Source: Candidatus Phosphoribacter hodrii
GTDB lineage: Bacteria; Actinomycetota; Actinomycetes; Actinomycetales; Dermatophilaceae
Direction of reading: 5' to 3'
Assembly: GCA_016707175.1 (NCBI GenBank)
Contig: JADJIB010000002.1
Location: forward strand, 1 to 64,000
Length of the DNA stretch: 64,000 nt
Shown piece after piece: positions 52,100 to 60,559 of this stretch. How positions within the stretch are numbered: the stretch's first letter is position 1; each line of letters begins with the position of its first letter. The translations under genes were made by a program, and so were the position numbers. The notes beneath the pieces are model-generated. The model was not told the origin of the DNA, made no database searches, and worked only from the letters and a program-made list of their open reading frames with translations.

Positions 52100-53194
52100 G
52101 TGACAACGCGCGTGCTCATCCGCGGCACCGGGCTCATCGGCACCAGCCTGGGGATCGCGCTCACCCGCACGGGGTATGCCGTGCTCCTCGCCGACCCCTC
52201 GCCGACCGCCGAGCGGCTGGCCCGCGACCTCGGCGCCGGGCAACTCGCCCACGAGAGCGCGGAGCAGCCTGATCTCGTCATCATCGCTGCCCCGCCGGAT
52301 GTCGCGGCCGGCGCCGTCGCACAATCGCTGTCCCGTTGGCCGTCTGCAGTCGTCACGGACGTTGCGTCGGTCAAGGGTGCCGTCGTCGATGGTGCTCGGG
52401 CTGCGGGCGCCGATCTCACCCGCTACGTCGGGTCCCACCCGATGGCCGGCCGCGAGCGCTCCGGCGCCGGGCACGCCCGCGGGGACCTTTTCGAGGGCCG
52501 GGCCTGGGTGGTCGTGCCTGCCCCGGAGTCGACCGAGTCGACAATCCAGGCCGTGACGGATCTGGCGCGGGCCGTCGGGTCGGTGGTCACCGTCATGGAC
52601 GCCACCACCCACGACGACGCTGTGGCAACGATGTCGCACCTCCCGCAGATCGCAGCGAGTCTCGTTGCAGCCCAACTGCGTTCGCTGGACGACCGGGCGC
52701 TGGGCCTGGCCGGGCAGGGCGTCCGCGACGTCACCCGGGTCGCCGCGAGCGACCCGCGGTTGTGGACGCAGATCATCGCCGGCAACGCCACGTCGATCCT
52801 CGAAGTCCTCGGGCGGGTCCACGCCGACCTGGGCGAGTTGCTGGGCGCCCTGAGCGCGCTCGCCGACCCCGACGCACCCGACGACGCCGTCGGCAGCCTT
52901 GAAGTGGTCAACCGCACCATCACGCACGGCAACGTCGGCCACGCGCGGATCCCTGGCAAGCACGGGGCCGGGCCCGCGGCATACCTGCCGGTCACGGCGC
53001 TCGTCCCCGACACGCCCGGCGAGCTCGCGCGGCTGCTCACGGACGTCGGCGAGGCGGGGGTCAACCTCGAAGACCTGCGCATCGACCACGGCCTCGGGCA
53101 GCCCTTCGGGCTCGCCGAGATCATGGTCGTCCCCGCCGCCGCCGAGCACCTCCAGCAGGCGCTGGAGGCCAAGGGCTGGCGGGTGCTCGACTGA
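52100..53194 (+). CDS. tyrA: prephenate dehydrogenase
   Basis: The protein has 364 residues from GTG 52100. RGTGLIGTSLGIALTRTGY is the NAD-binding glycine motif; YVGSHPMAGRERSG carries the conserved substrate His; THDDAVATMSHLPQ supplies further active-site residues. An ACT-like regulatory domain (TPGELARLLTDVGEAGVNLE) follows at residues 295-360, indicating likely feedback control by tyrosine. It makes 4-hydroxyphenylpyruvate. Insertion of tyrA between rluB and cmk differs from the mycobacterial order. Confidence 0.93.
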   Translation: MTTRVLIRGTGLIGTSLGIALTRTGYAVLLADPSPTAERLARDLGAGQLAHESAEQPDLVIIAAPPDVAAGAVAQSLSRWPSAVVTDVASVKGAVVDGARAAGADLTRYVGSHPMAGRERSGAGHARGDLFEGRAWVVVPAPESTESTIQAVTDLARAVGSVVTVMDATTHDDAVATMSHLPQIAASLVAAQLRSLDDRALGLAGQGVRDVTRVAASDPRLWTQIIAGNATSILEVLGRVHADLGELLGALSALADPDAPDDAVGSLEVVNRTITHGNVGHARIPGKHGAGPAAYLPVTALVPDTPGELARLLTDVGEAGVNLEDLRIDHGLGQPFGLAEIMVVPAAAEHLQQALEAKGWRVLD

Positions 53195-53910
53195 TGAGCG
53201 CCTCACAAGCGGCGGGTATGCCGCTCGTCGTCGCCATTGACGGCCCGTCCGGCTCGGGCAAGTCGTCGGTGTCGCGGGCGGTCGCCACGGCGCTGGATGC
53301 CGCCTATCTCGACACCGGTGCCATGTACCGCGCGCTCACCTGGTGGTGCCTCGACCAGGGGATGGACGTCACCGATCGGGAGGCCGTCGCCGCCGTGGCG
53401 TCGAGCGCACCGCTGGAGGTGGGGATGGACCCGGACGAGCCTCGGATCGGGGTCGACGGGAACGACCTCACCGAGGAGGTTCGCTCGGTCCGGGTCACTG
53501 AGGCCGTCTCGGCCATCGCCACCAACCTCGACGTGCGGGCCGACATGCGCCGGCGGCAACGGGCCCTCATCGCCGAAGGCCTCGCGGCCCGGGGCGCCGT
53601 CGTCGCCGAAGGCCGCGACATCACCACGGTGGTCGCTCCGGACGCACCCGTCCGGATCCTCCTCACCGCGAGCGAGGACGCCCGCCTGGCCCGCCGCGCC
53701 CAGCAGGATCTCGGCACTGCAGACGACGGGGCCAAGGCAGCGACCCGCGACCGGGTCGTGGCGCGTGATGCCCTCGACTCGACGGTGTCGCAGTTCACCA
53801 CCGCCGCCGACGGCGTGGTGACGATCGACAGTTCCCAACTCGATTTCGCGCAGACCGTGGCCGCAGTGCTTGCGGTGGTCGCCGAGGCCCGGATGCCTTC
53901 CGGTGGCTGA
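53194..53910 (+). CDS. cmk: cytidylate kinase
   Basis: The protein has 238 residues; ATG 53194 overlaps the tyrA stop. The P-loop is AIDGPSGSGKSSVSRA; DTGAMYRALTWW is the CMP-binding signature; VVAEGRDITTVVAPDAPVRI is also conserved. It phosphorylates CMP and dCMP. rluB-cmk-der is a common actinobacterial order. Confidence 0.96.
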   Translation: MSASQAAGMPLVVAIDGPSGSGKSSVSRAVATALDAAYLDTGAMYRALTWWCLDQGMDVTDREAVAAVASSAPLEVGMDPDEPRIGVDGNDLTEEVRSVRVTEAVSAIATNLDVRADMRRRQRALIAEGLAARGAVVAEGRDITTVVAPDAPVRILLTASEDARLARRAQQDLGTADDGAKAATRDRVVARDALDSTVSQFTTAADGVVTIDSSQLDFAQTVAAVLAVVAEARMPSGG

Positions 53911-54524
53911 CGTCCTCCTGGCGCCTCCCGCGCCGTGGGGCCCCGGGGGGGGGGGGGGGGGGGGGGGGGTTCGCGGCATCCGAGGGGGGGGTGTCCTGGT
54001 CGCCAACCACAGTGGGTTCCTCGACGGGCCGCTCGTCTTCAGCAGCACCCCGCGGCCGGTGTCGTTCCTCGTCAAGCAGGAGACCTTCCACGGCCCGCCG
54101 GGGGGCGGGGGGGGGGGGGGGGGGGGGGCCCCCCGGGGCGGGGTGGGGGGCCGGGGGGGCCTGGGGGCCAGCGCGGTGCTGGCGCGCGGGGGAGCGGTCG
54201 GGGTGTTCCCCGAAGGCACCCGCGGTCGCGGCGACGTCGCCCAGGTCAACCAGGGCGCTACGTGGTTGGCGCTGCAGTCGGGGGCCGCCGTCGTGCCCGT
54301 CGCCTGTCTGGGCACGCGGCGCACGGGGGACAGCACCGAGTCGATGCCCCGGGTCGGCACCCGATTGGTCGCTGTCTTCGGCCAACCGTTCGTCATCCCC
54401 GTCGAGGCCGGGGTGCCTGGTCGGGCGGCTGCGCAGGGGCTCGGAACTGCTGCGCGAGCGCCTGTCGGCCCATGTCACCGCTGCGGCCGCCCGGATGGGT
54501 ATGCCGCTCCCCGAGGACGACTGA
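53903..54524 (+). CDS. PlsC-type 1-acylglycerol-3-phosphate acyltransferase (damaged by G-runs and a frameshift)
   Basis: The likely start is GTG 53903, overlapping cmk. The acyltransferase motif NHSGFLDGP, then FLVKQETF, and FPEGTRGRGD are intact. Two blocks that should encode residues 15-30 and 68-90 are replaced by poly-G, giving Gly/Pro/Arg stretches but keeping the frame. Near 54420-54440 the frame shifts by one base; the true C-terminus (ELLRERLSAHVTAAAARMG) ends at TGA 54522-54524. About 206 residues result after correction. The enzyme acylates lysophosphatidate in phospholipid synthesis. Uncorrected, the frame runs into der. Confidence 0.78.
53945..53969. other. 25-base G run inside plsC, probable artefact
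   Basis: Twenty-five consecutive G follow CCCC at 53941-53944, and a second run of eight or more G occurs at 53984-53991. The encoded residues are poly-Gly where homologues have ordinary sequence. Failed base calls read as G explain it best. Confidence 0.65.
54101..54165. other. second G-rich block inside plsC, probable artefact
   Basis: Twenty-two consecutive G at 54107-54128 are followed by C and G blocks up to about 54165. It replaces coding sequence between the two acyltransferase motifs while keeping the frame. Confidence 0.65.
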
Positions 54525-54559
54525 ACCGCGCGTCGTCGGCGAGGTGGGAGAATCCGGGG

Positions 54560-56074
54560 GTGAACCCGCAGAACCCCACCGACCCCGAGCTTGAGCTCGC
54601 CCCCTCCGAATCGGCCGCGACGACTGCGACGACCCCTGACGAGCTGGCAGTCGAGCGCGCCCTGCGTGCCGGGCTGGCCGACTTTGAGCTCGACGAGACC
54701 GACCTGGACCTGCTCGAGCACGGCGGCGACGCGGCATACGGGGATGCCTTTGCCGGGCCCCTCCCGGTGGCGGCGATCATCGGGCGCCCCAACGTCGGCA
54801 AGTCCACCCTCGTCAACCGGATCCTCGGGCGCCGTGAGGCGGTCGTCGAGGACGTGCCGGGAGTGACGCGGGACCGGGTGGCCTATGAGGCCGAGTGGGC
54901 CGGGCGGCGGTTCACCCTCGTCGACACCGGCGGCTGGGAGGTCGACGCCTCCGGCATCCACCTGCGGGTCGCCGAGCAGGCCGAGATCGCCATCGAGCTG
55001 GCCGACGCCGTGATGTTTGTCGTTGACGCCGTCGTCGGCGCGACCGACACCGACGAAGCCGTCGTCAAGTTGCTGCGCCGCTCGGGCAAGCCGGTCGTCC
55101 TCGTGGCCAACAAGGTCGACGACCAGCGATTCGAGTCGGACGCGACGGCCCTGTGGGGGCTCGGGTTGGGGCAGCCGTGGCCGGTCTCCGCCCTGCACGG
55201 GCGGGGGAGCGGCGACGCGCTCGACGCGCTCATGGCCGTGTTGCCCGAGCGCTCGATGGTCGGCGGGGCGTATGAGCGTGGCGGTCCGCGCCGGGTAGCC
55301 CTCATCGGTCGCCCCAACGTCGGCAAGTCGTCGTTGCTCAACAAGGTGGCCGGGTCGGAGCGGGTCGTCGTCGACTCGGTGGCCGGGACGACGCGGGACC
55401 CGGTCGATGAGTTGGTCGAGATCGCCGGGAAGCAGTGGCGGTTCGTCGACACGGCGGGGATCCGGCGGCGGGTCCACCAGACCCGCGGCGCCGACTTCTA
55501 TGCCTCGCTGCGCACCCAGACGGCGCTGGAGAAGGCCGAGGTGGCTGTCGTGCTCATCGACGCCGGCGAGCCGATCTCCGAGCAGGACATCCGGGTCATC
55601 CAGCAGGTCATCGACGCCGGGCGGGCGCTGGTCGTGGCCTACAACAAGTGGGACACGGTCGATGAGGAGCGGCGCCACTACCTCGAGCGCGAGATCGAGA
55701 AGGAGCTCGTCCAGATCCCGTGGGCGCCGCGGGTCAACGTGTCGGCGCGCACCGGTCGGCACCTGGAGAAGCTCGTCCCGGCGCTCGAAGTTGCTCTCGA
55801 CTCGTGGGACTCACGGGTGTCGACGGCTCGGCTCAACGCGTTCCTCGGGGAGATCGTCGCGGCTCACCCGCACCCGGTGCGTGGCGGCAAGCAGCCCCGG
55901 ATCCTCTTCGCCACGCAGGCCTCGACCCGGCCGCCGCGGTTCGTGCTCTTCGCGTCGGGCTTCGTCGAGGCCGGCTATCGCCGGTTCATCGAGCGCAAGT
56001 TGCGCGAGCGCTTCGGCTTCGAGGGGACGCCCATCGAGGTGTCCGTGCGGGTCCGCGAGAAGCGCAAGCGCTAG
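54560..56074 (+). CDS. der: GTPase Der (EngA), two G domains
   Basis: The protein has 504 residues from GTG 54560. An acidic N-terminal extension of about 65 residues is followed by G domain 1 (GRPNVGKSTLVNRI, DTGGWE, NKVD), G domain 2 (GRPNVGKSSLLNKV, DTAGIR, NKWD) and the KH-like C-terminal domain (residues 420-504). The two GRPNVGKS loops define Der. It acts in 50S ribosome assembly. GAGAAT at 54547-54552 could be a leaderless -10 box. Confidence 0.96.
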   Translation: MNPQNPTDPELELAPSESAATTATTPDELAVERALRAGLADFELDETDLDLLEHGGDAAYGDAFAGPLPVAAIIGRPNVGKSTLVNRILGRREAVVEDVPGVTRDRVAYEAEWAGRRFTLVDTGGWEVDASGIHLRVAEQAEIAIELADAVMFVVDAVVGATDTDEAVVKLLRRSGKPVVLVANKVDDQRFESDATALWGLGLGQPWPVSALHGRGSGDALDALMAVLPERSMVGGAYERGGPRRVALIGRPNVGKSSLLNKVAGSERVVVDSVAGTTRDPVDELVEIAGKQWRFVDTAGIRRRVHQTRGADFYASLRTQTALEKAEVAVVLIDAGEPISEQDIRVIQQVIDAGRALVVAYNKWDTVDEERRHYLEREIEKELVQIPWAPRVNVSARTGRHLEKLVPALEVALDSWDSRVSTARLNAFLGEIVAAHPHPVRGGKQPRILFATQASTRPPRFVLFASGFVEAGYRRFIERKLRERFGFEGTPIEVSVRVREKRKR

Positions 56075-56102
56075 GAGGGTGCCGGGGCGGCTGCCGGTTG
56101 CG

Positions 56103-56133
56103 CGGCATACGGATTGGGAGCCCCGGTATGCCG
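56103..56133 (+). terminator. hairpin from an inverted octamer pair after der
   Basis: CGGCATAC at 56103 and GTATGCCG at 56126 are exact reverse complements, 15 nt apart, starting 29 bp after the der stop. It is the third case of such a pair just after a gene. Confidence 0.5.
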
Positions 56134-56191
56134 TGCGGTAGGGTTTCGTTCGCTCTCGTGGCGCCCTTTTGGGGCGGTGGGAGGGCAGCCA

Positions 56192-56265
<74 letters not shown>

Positions 56266-56273
56266 CCGAATCG

Positions 56274-56301
56274 GCTCTGATCTGCCTACGCAGGTCAGAG
56301 C
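56274..56301 (+). terminator. intrinsic terminator after tRNA-Pro
   Basis: A 12-bp stem (GCTCTGATCTGC with GCAGGTCAGAGC, one G-T wobble) with loop CTAC is followed by TGTTCTTTA. This is a classic Rho-independent form. Confidence 0.75.
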
Positions 56302-56329
56302 TGTTCTTTATGCCCCGGCACGGCCGCCG

Positions 56330-56480
56330 TCGGCGACACCGACCCGACGCGTTTCCGCACCACCAGGTCGGGAATGCGGTGCCGGCATCGATCACCGCCT
56401 GGGTGTCCGGGTGCACATAGCGGCTCCCAGTGAGTCCGAGGTGCCCAACCGTGACCGCCCGCCTCTGGGTTCCGTTCTCT
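56330..56480 (-). pseudogene. possible C-terminal remnant of a tyrosine integrase
   Basis: On the minus strand, between the DUF433 gene and tRNA-Pro, the open frame includes VGHLGLTGSRYVHPDTQAV followed by IDAGTAFPTWW. This resembles by eye the end of phage/ICE integrases (a GH..xxTxRY catalytic tyrosine segment with a short tail). No upstream catalytic domain is present, and the frame continues into antisense tRNA sequence, so it would be a scar at best. Similarity is short and unverified. Confidence 0.25.
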
Positions 56481-56520
56481 GCTCCGGCGGTGGACACCCT
56501 GGTCCCGATATTCTGGGCAC

Positions 56521-56754
56521 ATGTCACTTCTGGAGCGCATCACCTCTGACCCGGCGGTCTGTCACGGCCAGCCGACGGTGCGCGGGCTGCGGTACCCCGT
56601 CCAGACCCTTCTGGAGCTCCTGTCGTCGGGCATGACCATCGACGAAGTCCTGGACGACCACCCAGACCTTGAGCGTGAGGACTTCCTAGCCGCCCTCGAG
56701 TTCGGTGCCCTGGCATCAGGCGGTCACCGCGTGTTCCCACGCGGCGCGGCGTGA
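56521..56754 (+). CDS. DUF433-family antitoxin
   Basis: The protein has 77 residues. ITSDPAVCHGQPTVRGLRYP and VLDDHPDLEREDFLAALEFG are the DUF433 signature, with a small helix-turn-helix. DUF433 proteins are proposed antitoxins for PIN-like DUF5615 toxins. Its stop overlaps the next gene by 4 bp (GTGA), the usual arrangement of a toxin-antitoxin pair. Confidence 0.85.
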   Translation: MSLLERITSDPAVCHGQPTVRGLRYPVQTLLELLSSGMTIDEVLDDHPDLEREDFLAALEFGALASGGHRVFPRGAA

Positions 56755-57110
56755 GATTCCTCGTCGACGCCCAGCTGCCTGCCCGCCTTGCGGAGGCGCT
56801 AACGGCAGCGGGCCATGACGCCGTACACACGAGTCAGTTGCCTGACGGGAACCGCGCCACGGACCATCAGGTGGCCGAGGCGGCGGATTCCTCGGATCGT
56901 GTGGTGGTCACCAAGGACAGCGACTTCCGCGACGGCCACCTGCTCGCAGGGAGGCCCCGGCGCCTGCTCGTCGTCGGCACCGGCAACATCACCAACAACG
57001 CGCTCCTAGCGCTGTTCGACGCAAGTCTTGTCGACATCGTCGAAGCCTTCGAAGAGGCTGACTTCATCGAACTGCAGACCGACTCTCTGATCGTGCATCC
57101 ACGCAGGTAG
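56751..57110 (+). CDS. DUF5615 PIN-like toxin
   Basis: The protein has 119 residues from GTG 56751. FLVDAQLPARLAEAL has the first acidic residue of the PIN-like site, and VVVTKDSDFRDGHLL the second; together they fit DUF5615 of the PIN clan. The expected activity is metal-dependent RNA cleavage, countered by the DUF433 protein. The pair is 260 bp after tRNA-Pro. Confidence 0.83.
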   Translation: MRFLVDAQLPARLAEALTAAGHDAVHTSQLPDGNRATDHQVAEAADSSDRVVVTKDSDFRDGHLLAGRPRRLLVVGTGNITNNALLALFDASLVDIVEAFEEADFIELQTDSLIVHPRR

Positions 57111-57260
57111 CAGGTGAGTCAGAAGCCGTGACTTGAGAGACCGATCGACCGATGTTCCTGCAGGTCCGAGGGCGGATTCCGCATAGTCTGCTAAGGCAAC
57201 TGCACATCTCCATCACAATCTCGGTAGGTGAGTTCTCATGGGCCGCAAGGGGATCCGAGC

Positions 57261-58249
57261 ATGACCACGATGCGCGCTGTGGTGATCGAGGCCCCTGGAC
57301 CCCCAGAAGTCTTGAGCGTGCGCTCCGTCCCACTTCCGGTGCCTCAAGACGGCGAGGTGCTGATCAGGGTGATGGCCTTCGGCCTGAACCGGTCGGAGCT
57401 TCATTTCAGGCAGGGCGTGGCCGAGTCGGGGAGCTTCCCGAGGATTCCGGGCATCGAAGCCGTCGGCGTCGTCGAGTCCGCGCCGGGAGGCACCTTCGCC
57501 GTCGGCGCTCAGGCGGCGACGTTGATGGGCGGGATGGGTCGAGATTTCGACGGGGGATACGCCGAGTTCGTGAAGGTCCCTGAGGGGCAGGTGATCCCGT
57601 TCACCAGCCACCTTTCGTGGGCAACCTGGGTGCTGTGCCCGAGATGCTGCAGACCGCAGCCGGTTCCCTCGATGTCGGCCTCCAGGCCGAGGCGGGGCAG
57701 ACGGTGCTCATCCGCGGCGGCACCTCCTCGGTCGGGATGGCTGCTGCGGTGCTGGCCAAGTTGCGCGGGCTGACCGTCATCTCCACGACTCGGAACCCGG
57801 CCAAGATCGGCTCGCTGCGCAGCCTCGGTGTGGACCACGTGCTCATTGACGACGGCCAGATCGCTGCTGCGGTGCGCGACCTGATGCCTGGGGGTGTCGA
57901 CTGTGCCGTCGAACTGGTGGGTGTCAACGTCCTGAAGGACACCCTTCTCTCGACCAGGGCAGGAGGCACCGTCTGCTTCACCGGCATGTTGTCGGACGAA
58001 TGGACGATTCGTGACTTCTATCCGATGGATTGGCTGCCGAACGGCGTTCGGCTCACGGCCTATTCGGGTGGGGCGGCCGATCTGACGCCGCAGACGCTGC
58101 AAGGGTTTCTCGACGCGGTCGCCGCGGGGTCGGCGGTGGTGCCCGTTGGCCGGATCTACCGCCTTGACGAGATCGTCCAGGCCCATCACGACATGCAGAA
58201 CAACGTCGTCGGCGGCAAGGGTGTCGTCCTCACCGACAAAGCCGGGTAG
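57261..58249 (+). CDS. zinc-type alcohol dehydrogenase/quinone oxidoreductase family protein (frameshifted)
   Basis: The start ATG 57261 is preceded by AAGGGGA. The N-terminal GroES-like domain (MRAVVIEAPGPPEVL, GLNRSELHFRQG, IPGIEAVGVVE) runs to SHLSWAT at about 57626, where the frame changes; LGAVPEMLQTAAGSLD continues in the next frame through the nucleotide-binding LIRGGTSSVGMAAAVLAKLR to 58249. One missing base near 57627-57632 gives 329 residues. There are no catalytic zinc ligands, so an NADPH:quinone-reductase-like role is likelier than alcohol dehydrogenase. No octamer lies in this gene. Confidence 0.8.
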
Positions 58250-58299
58250 CCAGGGGTGGGCCGGCTGGATTGATTCGACTGGTCATGCGAGTGCGCGAG

Positions 58300-58341
58300 G
58301 GAGTGCGATTGATGGGGTGATCACCCCGCTGATCGCACTCC
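58300..58341 (+). terminator. 42-nt nested inverted repeat after the oxidoreductase
   Basis: Outer arms GGAGTGCGAT (58300-58309) and ATCGCACTCC (58332-58341) are exact complements, and the centre GGGGTGATCACCCC (58314-58327) is a perfect palindrome. It lies 50 bp after the oxidoreductase stop and 88 bp before arr. It could be a terminator or, given the symmetric core, a repressor site for arr. Confidence 0.5.
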
Positions 58342-58428
58342 GTGCCGCACGCGCAACCCAGACATCACTCACACATCCGGCATCGACGTCCAGAACCGCT
58401 TCAAGGACGCCCTCGTAGACTGCCGCAG

Positions 58429-58839
58429 GTGACTGGCGTGCTGGATCCGGGGCCGTTCTTCCATGGGACGAAGGCCGACCTGCAGGTGGGCGACCTCCTT
58501 ACCGCCGGCTTCCGGTCGAACTATCGGCCAGAGGTGCTGATGAACCACATCTACTTCACCGCGCTGACCGACGGCGCCGGGCTCGCCGCGGAGTTGGCTG
58601 CGGGCGACGCCGCCCCTCGCGTCTACATCGTCGAGCCGACCGGACCCTTCGAGAACGACCCCAACGTGACCGACAAGAAGTTCCCCGGCAATCCGACCCG
58701 CTCATACCGCAGCGTCGAGCCCCTGAGGATCGTCGGTGAGCTGAGCGACTGGGTGCGCCTCACGCCCGAGGCCCTCCAGGAGTGGCGGGACCGGTTGGCC
58801 GCCATCCTCGCCGACGAACGCGGCGTCATCATCAACTGA
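58429..58839 (+). CDS. arr: NAD+-rifampin ADP-ribosyltransferase
   Basis: The protein has 136 residues from GTG 58429, the normal size for Arr. Family marks are FFHGTKADLQVGDLLTAGF near the N-terminus, HIYFTAL, and VYIVEPTGPFENDPNVTDKK followed by FPGNPTRSYRS. Arr enzymes inactivate rifamycins by ADP-ribosylation. Chromosomal copies are common in environmental actinobacteria, so this need not mean clinical resistance. Confidence 0.92.
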   Translation: MTGVLDPGPFFHGTKADLQVGDLLTAGFRSNYRPEVLMNHIYFTALTDGAGLAAELAAGDAAPRVYIVEPTGPFENDPNVTDKKFPGNPTRSYRSVEPLRIVGELSDWVRLTPEALQEWRDRLAAILADERGVIIN

Positions 58840-58906
58840 GGAGCGGTCGCGGGCGGCATACCGGCGGGGCGGAGGCGACCAAGCGGGGATCGTCACCCGC
58901 GCGGGT

Positions 58907-58912
58907 TAGGCT
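58907..58912 (+). promoter_or_regulatory. -10 box (TAGGCT) for the leaderless pgsA-like/DUF881 operon
   Basis: TAGGCT ends 7 nt before GTG 58920, the first gene of a tightly packed operon. GTCACC at about 58892 is a weak -35. Confidence 0.45.
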
Positions 58913-58919
58913 CGGGGCC

Positions 58920-59525
58920 GTGGAGGAGCGCAGGGACATCGCGGGCGACGAGACGCCCGACACCGACCGCGTCCTCACCGTGCCCAACGCCCTGTCGGTG
59001 CTGCGACTGGTGGGTGTGCCGCTCTTCCTCTGGCTGCTGCTGCGCGGCGACGACGGCTGGGCCCTGGTCACGCTCGCCCTCTCCGGAATCACCGACTATC
59101 TCGATGGCAAGATCGCTCGGCACTTCCACCTGGTCTCCCGCGTGGGGCAGTTGCTCGACCCGATCGCCGATCGCCTCTACATCATCAGCACGCTGCTGGG
59201 CATGGCCTGGCGCGACATCATCCCCTGGTGGATCGTCGGGGTCCTGCTGCTGCGCGAGGCCTTCATGGCCGTGCTCATGCTCGCCCTCAAACGGGTCGGG
59301 CAGATCGGCCTGCCGGTGCACTTCGTCGGCAAGGGCGCCACGCTCAACCTGCTCTACGCCTTCCCCGTCATCCTCCTCGGGCAGGTGCCTGGGACGGTCG
59401 GGGAGTGGGCTCTGCCCATCGGTTGGGCGTTCGCGTGGTGGGGGATCGTCCTCTACTGGGTCGCCGCCGCCCTGTATGCCGCCCAAGCCGCTCCCATTCT
59501 GCGCGCCCGGGGGAGGGTCGCATGA
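58920..59525 (+). CDS. CDP-alcohol phosphatidyltransferase (PgsA2/cardiolipin-synthase type)
   Basis: The protein has 201 residues from GTG 58920. The signature is DYLDGKIARHFHLVSRVGQL and then LDPIADRLY, fitting DG-2-AR-8-G-3-D-3-D. Five to six membrane helices are predicted. It stands where M. tuberculosis has pgsA2 (Rv1822), before the DUF881-DUF1290-DUF881 genes. Phosphatidylglycerol-phosphate or cardiolipin synthesis is the expected reaction. Confidence 0.9.
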   Translation: MEERRDIAGDETPDTDRVLTVPNALSVLRLVGVPLFLWLLLRGDDGWALVTLALSGITDYLDGKIARHFHLVSRVGQLLDPIADRLYIISTLLGMAWRDIIPWWIVGVLLLREAFMAVLMLALKRVGQIGLPVHFVGKGATLNLLYAFPVILLGQVPGTVGEWALPIGWAFAWWGIVLYWVAAALYAAQAAPILRARGRVA

Positions 59526-60559
59526 GTCCCCGCCGGGTCGACGAGTCGATGGCCCTCATCACCGAGCTTCGCGAGGGGTCACTCGAGGCGGGGTATGCCG
59601 CGGCGTCGGCTCGCCGGGTCGCCGAGGGCCAACCGAGCCACACCTCCACCCGCAGTCCGTTGGTTATCGCCTTCGCGGTCATCGTCGGGTTCCTCCTCGT
59701 CGTGTCCGCCATGGCGCTGCGCTCGGCGACGAGCGTCGTCGAGCAGGCCCGCGCCGAGCTCATCGGCCAGATCACGGCCCGCCAAGAGGCTGGCGACGCG
59801 CTGGCCGAGAAGGTGAGCGCACTCGAGGCAGAAGTGGCAGGGGCGCGATCGGCGGCCCTCGGTGCATCGGGGCAGTCCGGCGTCTTGAGCCAACTGGCCT
59901 TCCTGCAGTCCGTGACGGGAGTCGTCGCGGTCACGGGTCCCGGGCTCACCGTGACCCTCGACGACTCGGCCGATGCGGTCAGCGGCGCGGATGCCGCGCG
60001 CGGGTCCAGCGGGTTCGAAGCGGGGCGGGTGAGCGCCGCCGACCTGCAGATCGTCAGCAACGGGTTGTGGGCGGCTGGCGCGGAAGCCATCTCGATCAAC
60101 GGGCAACGCCTGACCACGCGCTCAGCGATCCGGTTCGCCGGACAGGCCATCCTTGTCGACTTCCGGCCCCTGGTGCGGCCCTACGTCGTGACGGCGATCG
60201 GCGATGCCAAGGCCCTGCAGAGTTCGTTCGGGTCCTCGCCGACCGGTAGTTACCTGAAGTCGCTCGAGGACAACTACGGCATCCCCGTGGCTATCTCCGG
60301 GAGCGCTTCCTTGACCTGCCCCGCGGGCGTGCCCAGCGCGCTGGTGTCCGCGACGGCGCGGCCGACCGGCATACCCTCGACCACGGCGGTCCCGACGTCG
60401 ACTGCCACGTCCACGCGATCCACGTCGACGACCACGTCCACAACCAAGACGTCCACGTCCAAGACATCCACAGCCAAGACGTCGACAACCAAGACAGCCA
60501 CGTCCCCGATCACCCGGGTGACCACGTCCTCACCGAGCACGACGGAGATACGGCCATGA
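59522..60559 (+). CDS. DUF881 membrane-anchored protein, first copy
   Basis: The protein has 345 residues; ATG 59522 overlaps the previous stop (ATGA). A cytoplasmic N-terminus of about 50 residues, one membrane helix (LVIAFAVIVGFLLVVSAMAL), a coiled coil (residues 70-110) and the DUF881 domain (VTGPGLTVTLDDS, GAEAISINGQRLT) are followed by a Thr/Ser/Lys-rich tail of about 75 residues. Homologues flank DUF1290 in actinobacteria; function unknown, location outside the membrane. Confidence 0.88.
   Translation: MSPRRVDESMALITELREGSLEAGYAAASARRVAEGQPSHTSTRSPLVIAFAVIVGFLLVVSAMALRSATSVVEQARAELIGQITARQEAGDALAEKVSALEAEVAGARSAALGASGQSGVLSQLAFLQSVTGVVAVTGPGLTVTLDDSADAVSGADAARGSSGFEAGRVSAADLQIVSNGLWAAGAEAISINGQRLTTRSAIRFAGQAILVDFRPLVRPYVVTAIGDAKALQSSFGSSPTGSYLKSLEDNYGIPVAISGSASLTCPAGVPSALVSATARPTGIPSTTAVPTSTATSTRSTSTTTSTTKTSTSKTSTAKTSTTKTATSPITRVTTSSPSTTEIRP

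Noticed and set aside
53945..54128. G-runs as G-quadruplex regulatory elements
   Set aside because: They interrupt conserved acyltransferase coding sequence at matching length, so failed base calls are a better explanation.
53870..56074. A 734-codon frame suggesting a PlsC-Der fusion protein
   Set aside because: plsC loses its proper C-terminus by a frameshift and der has its own start at 54560 with normal N-terminal length.
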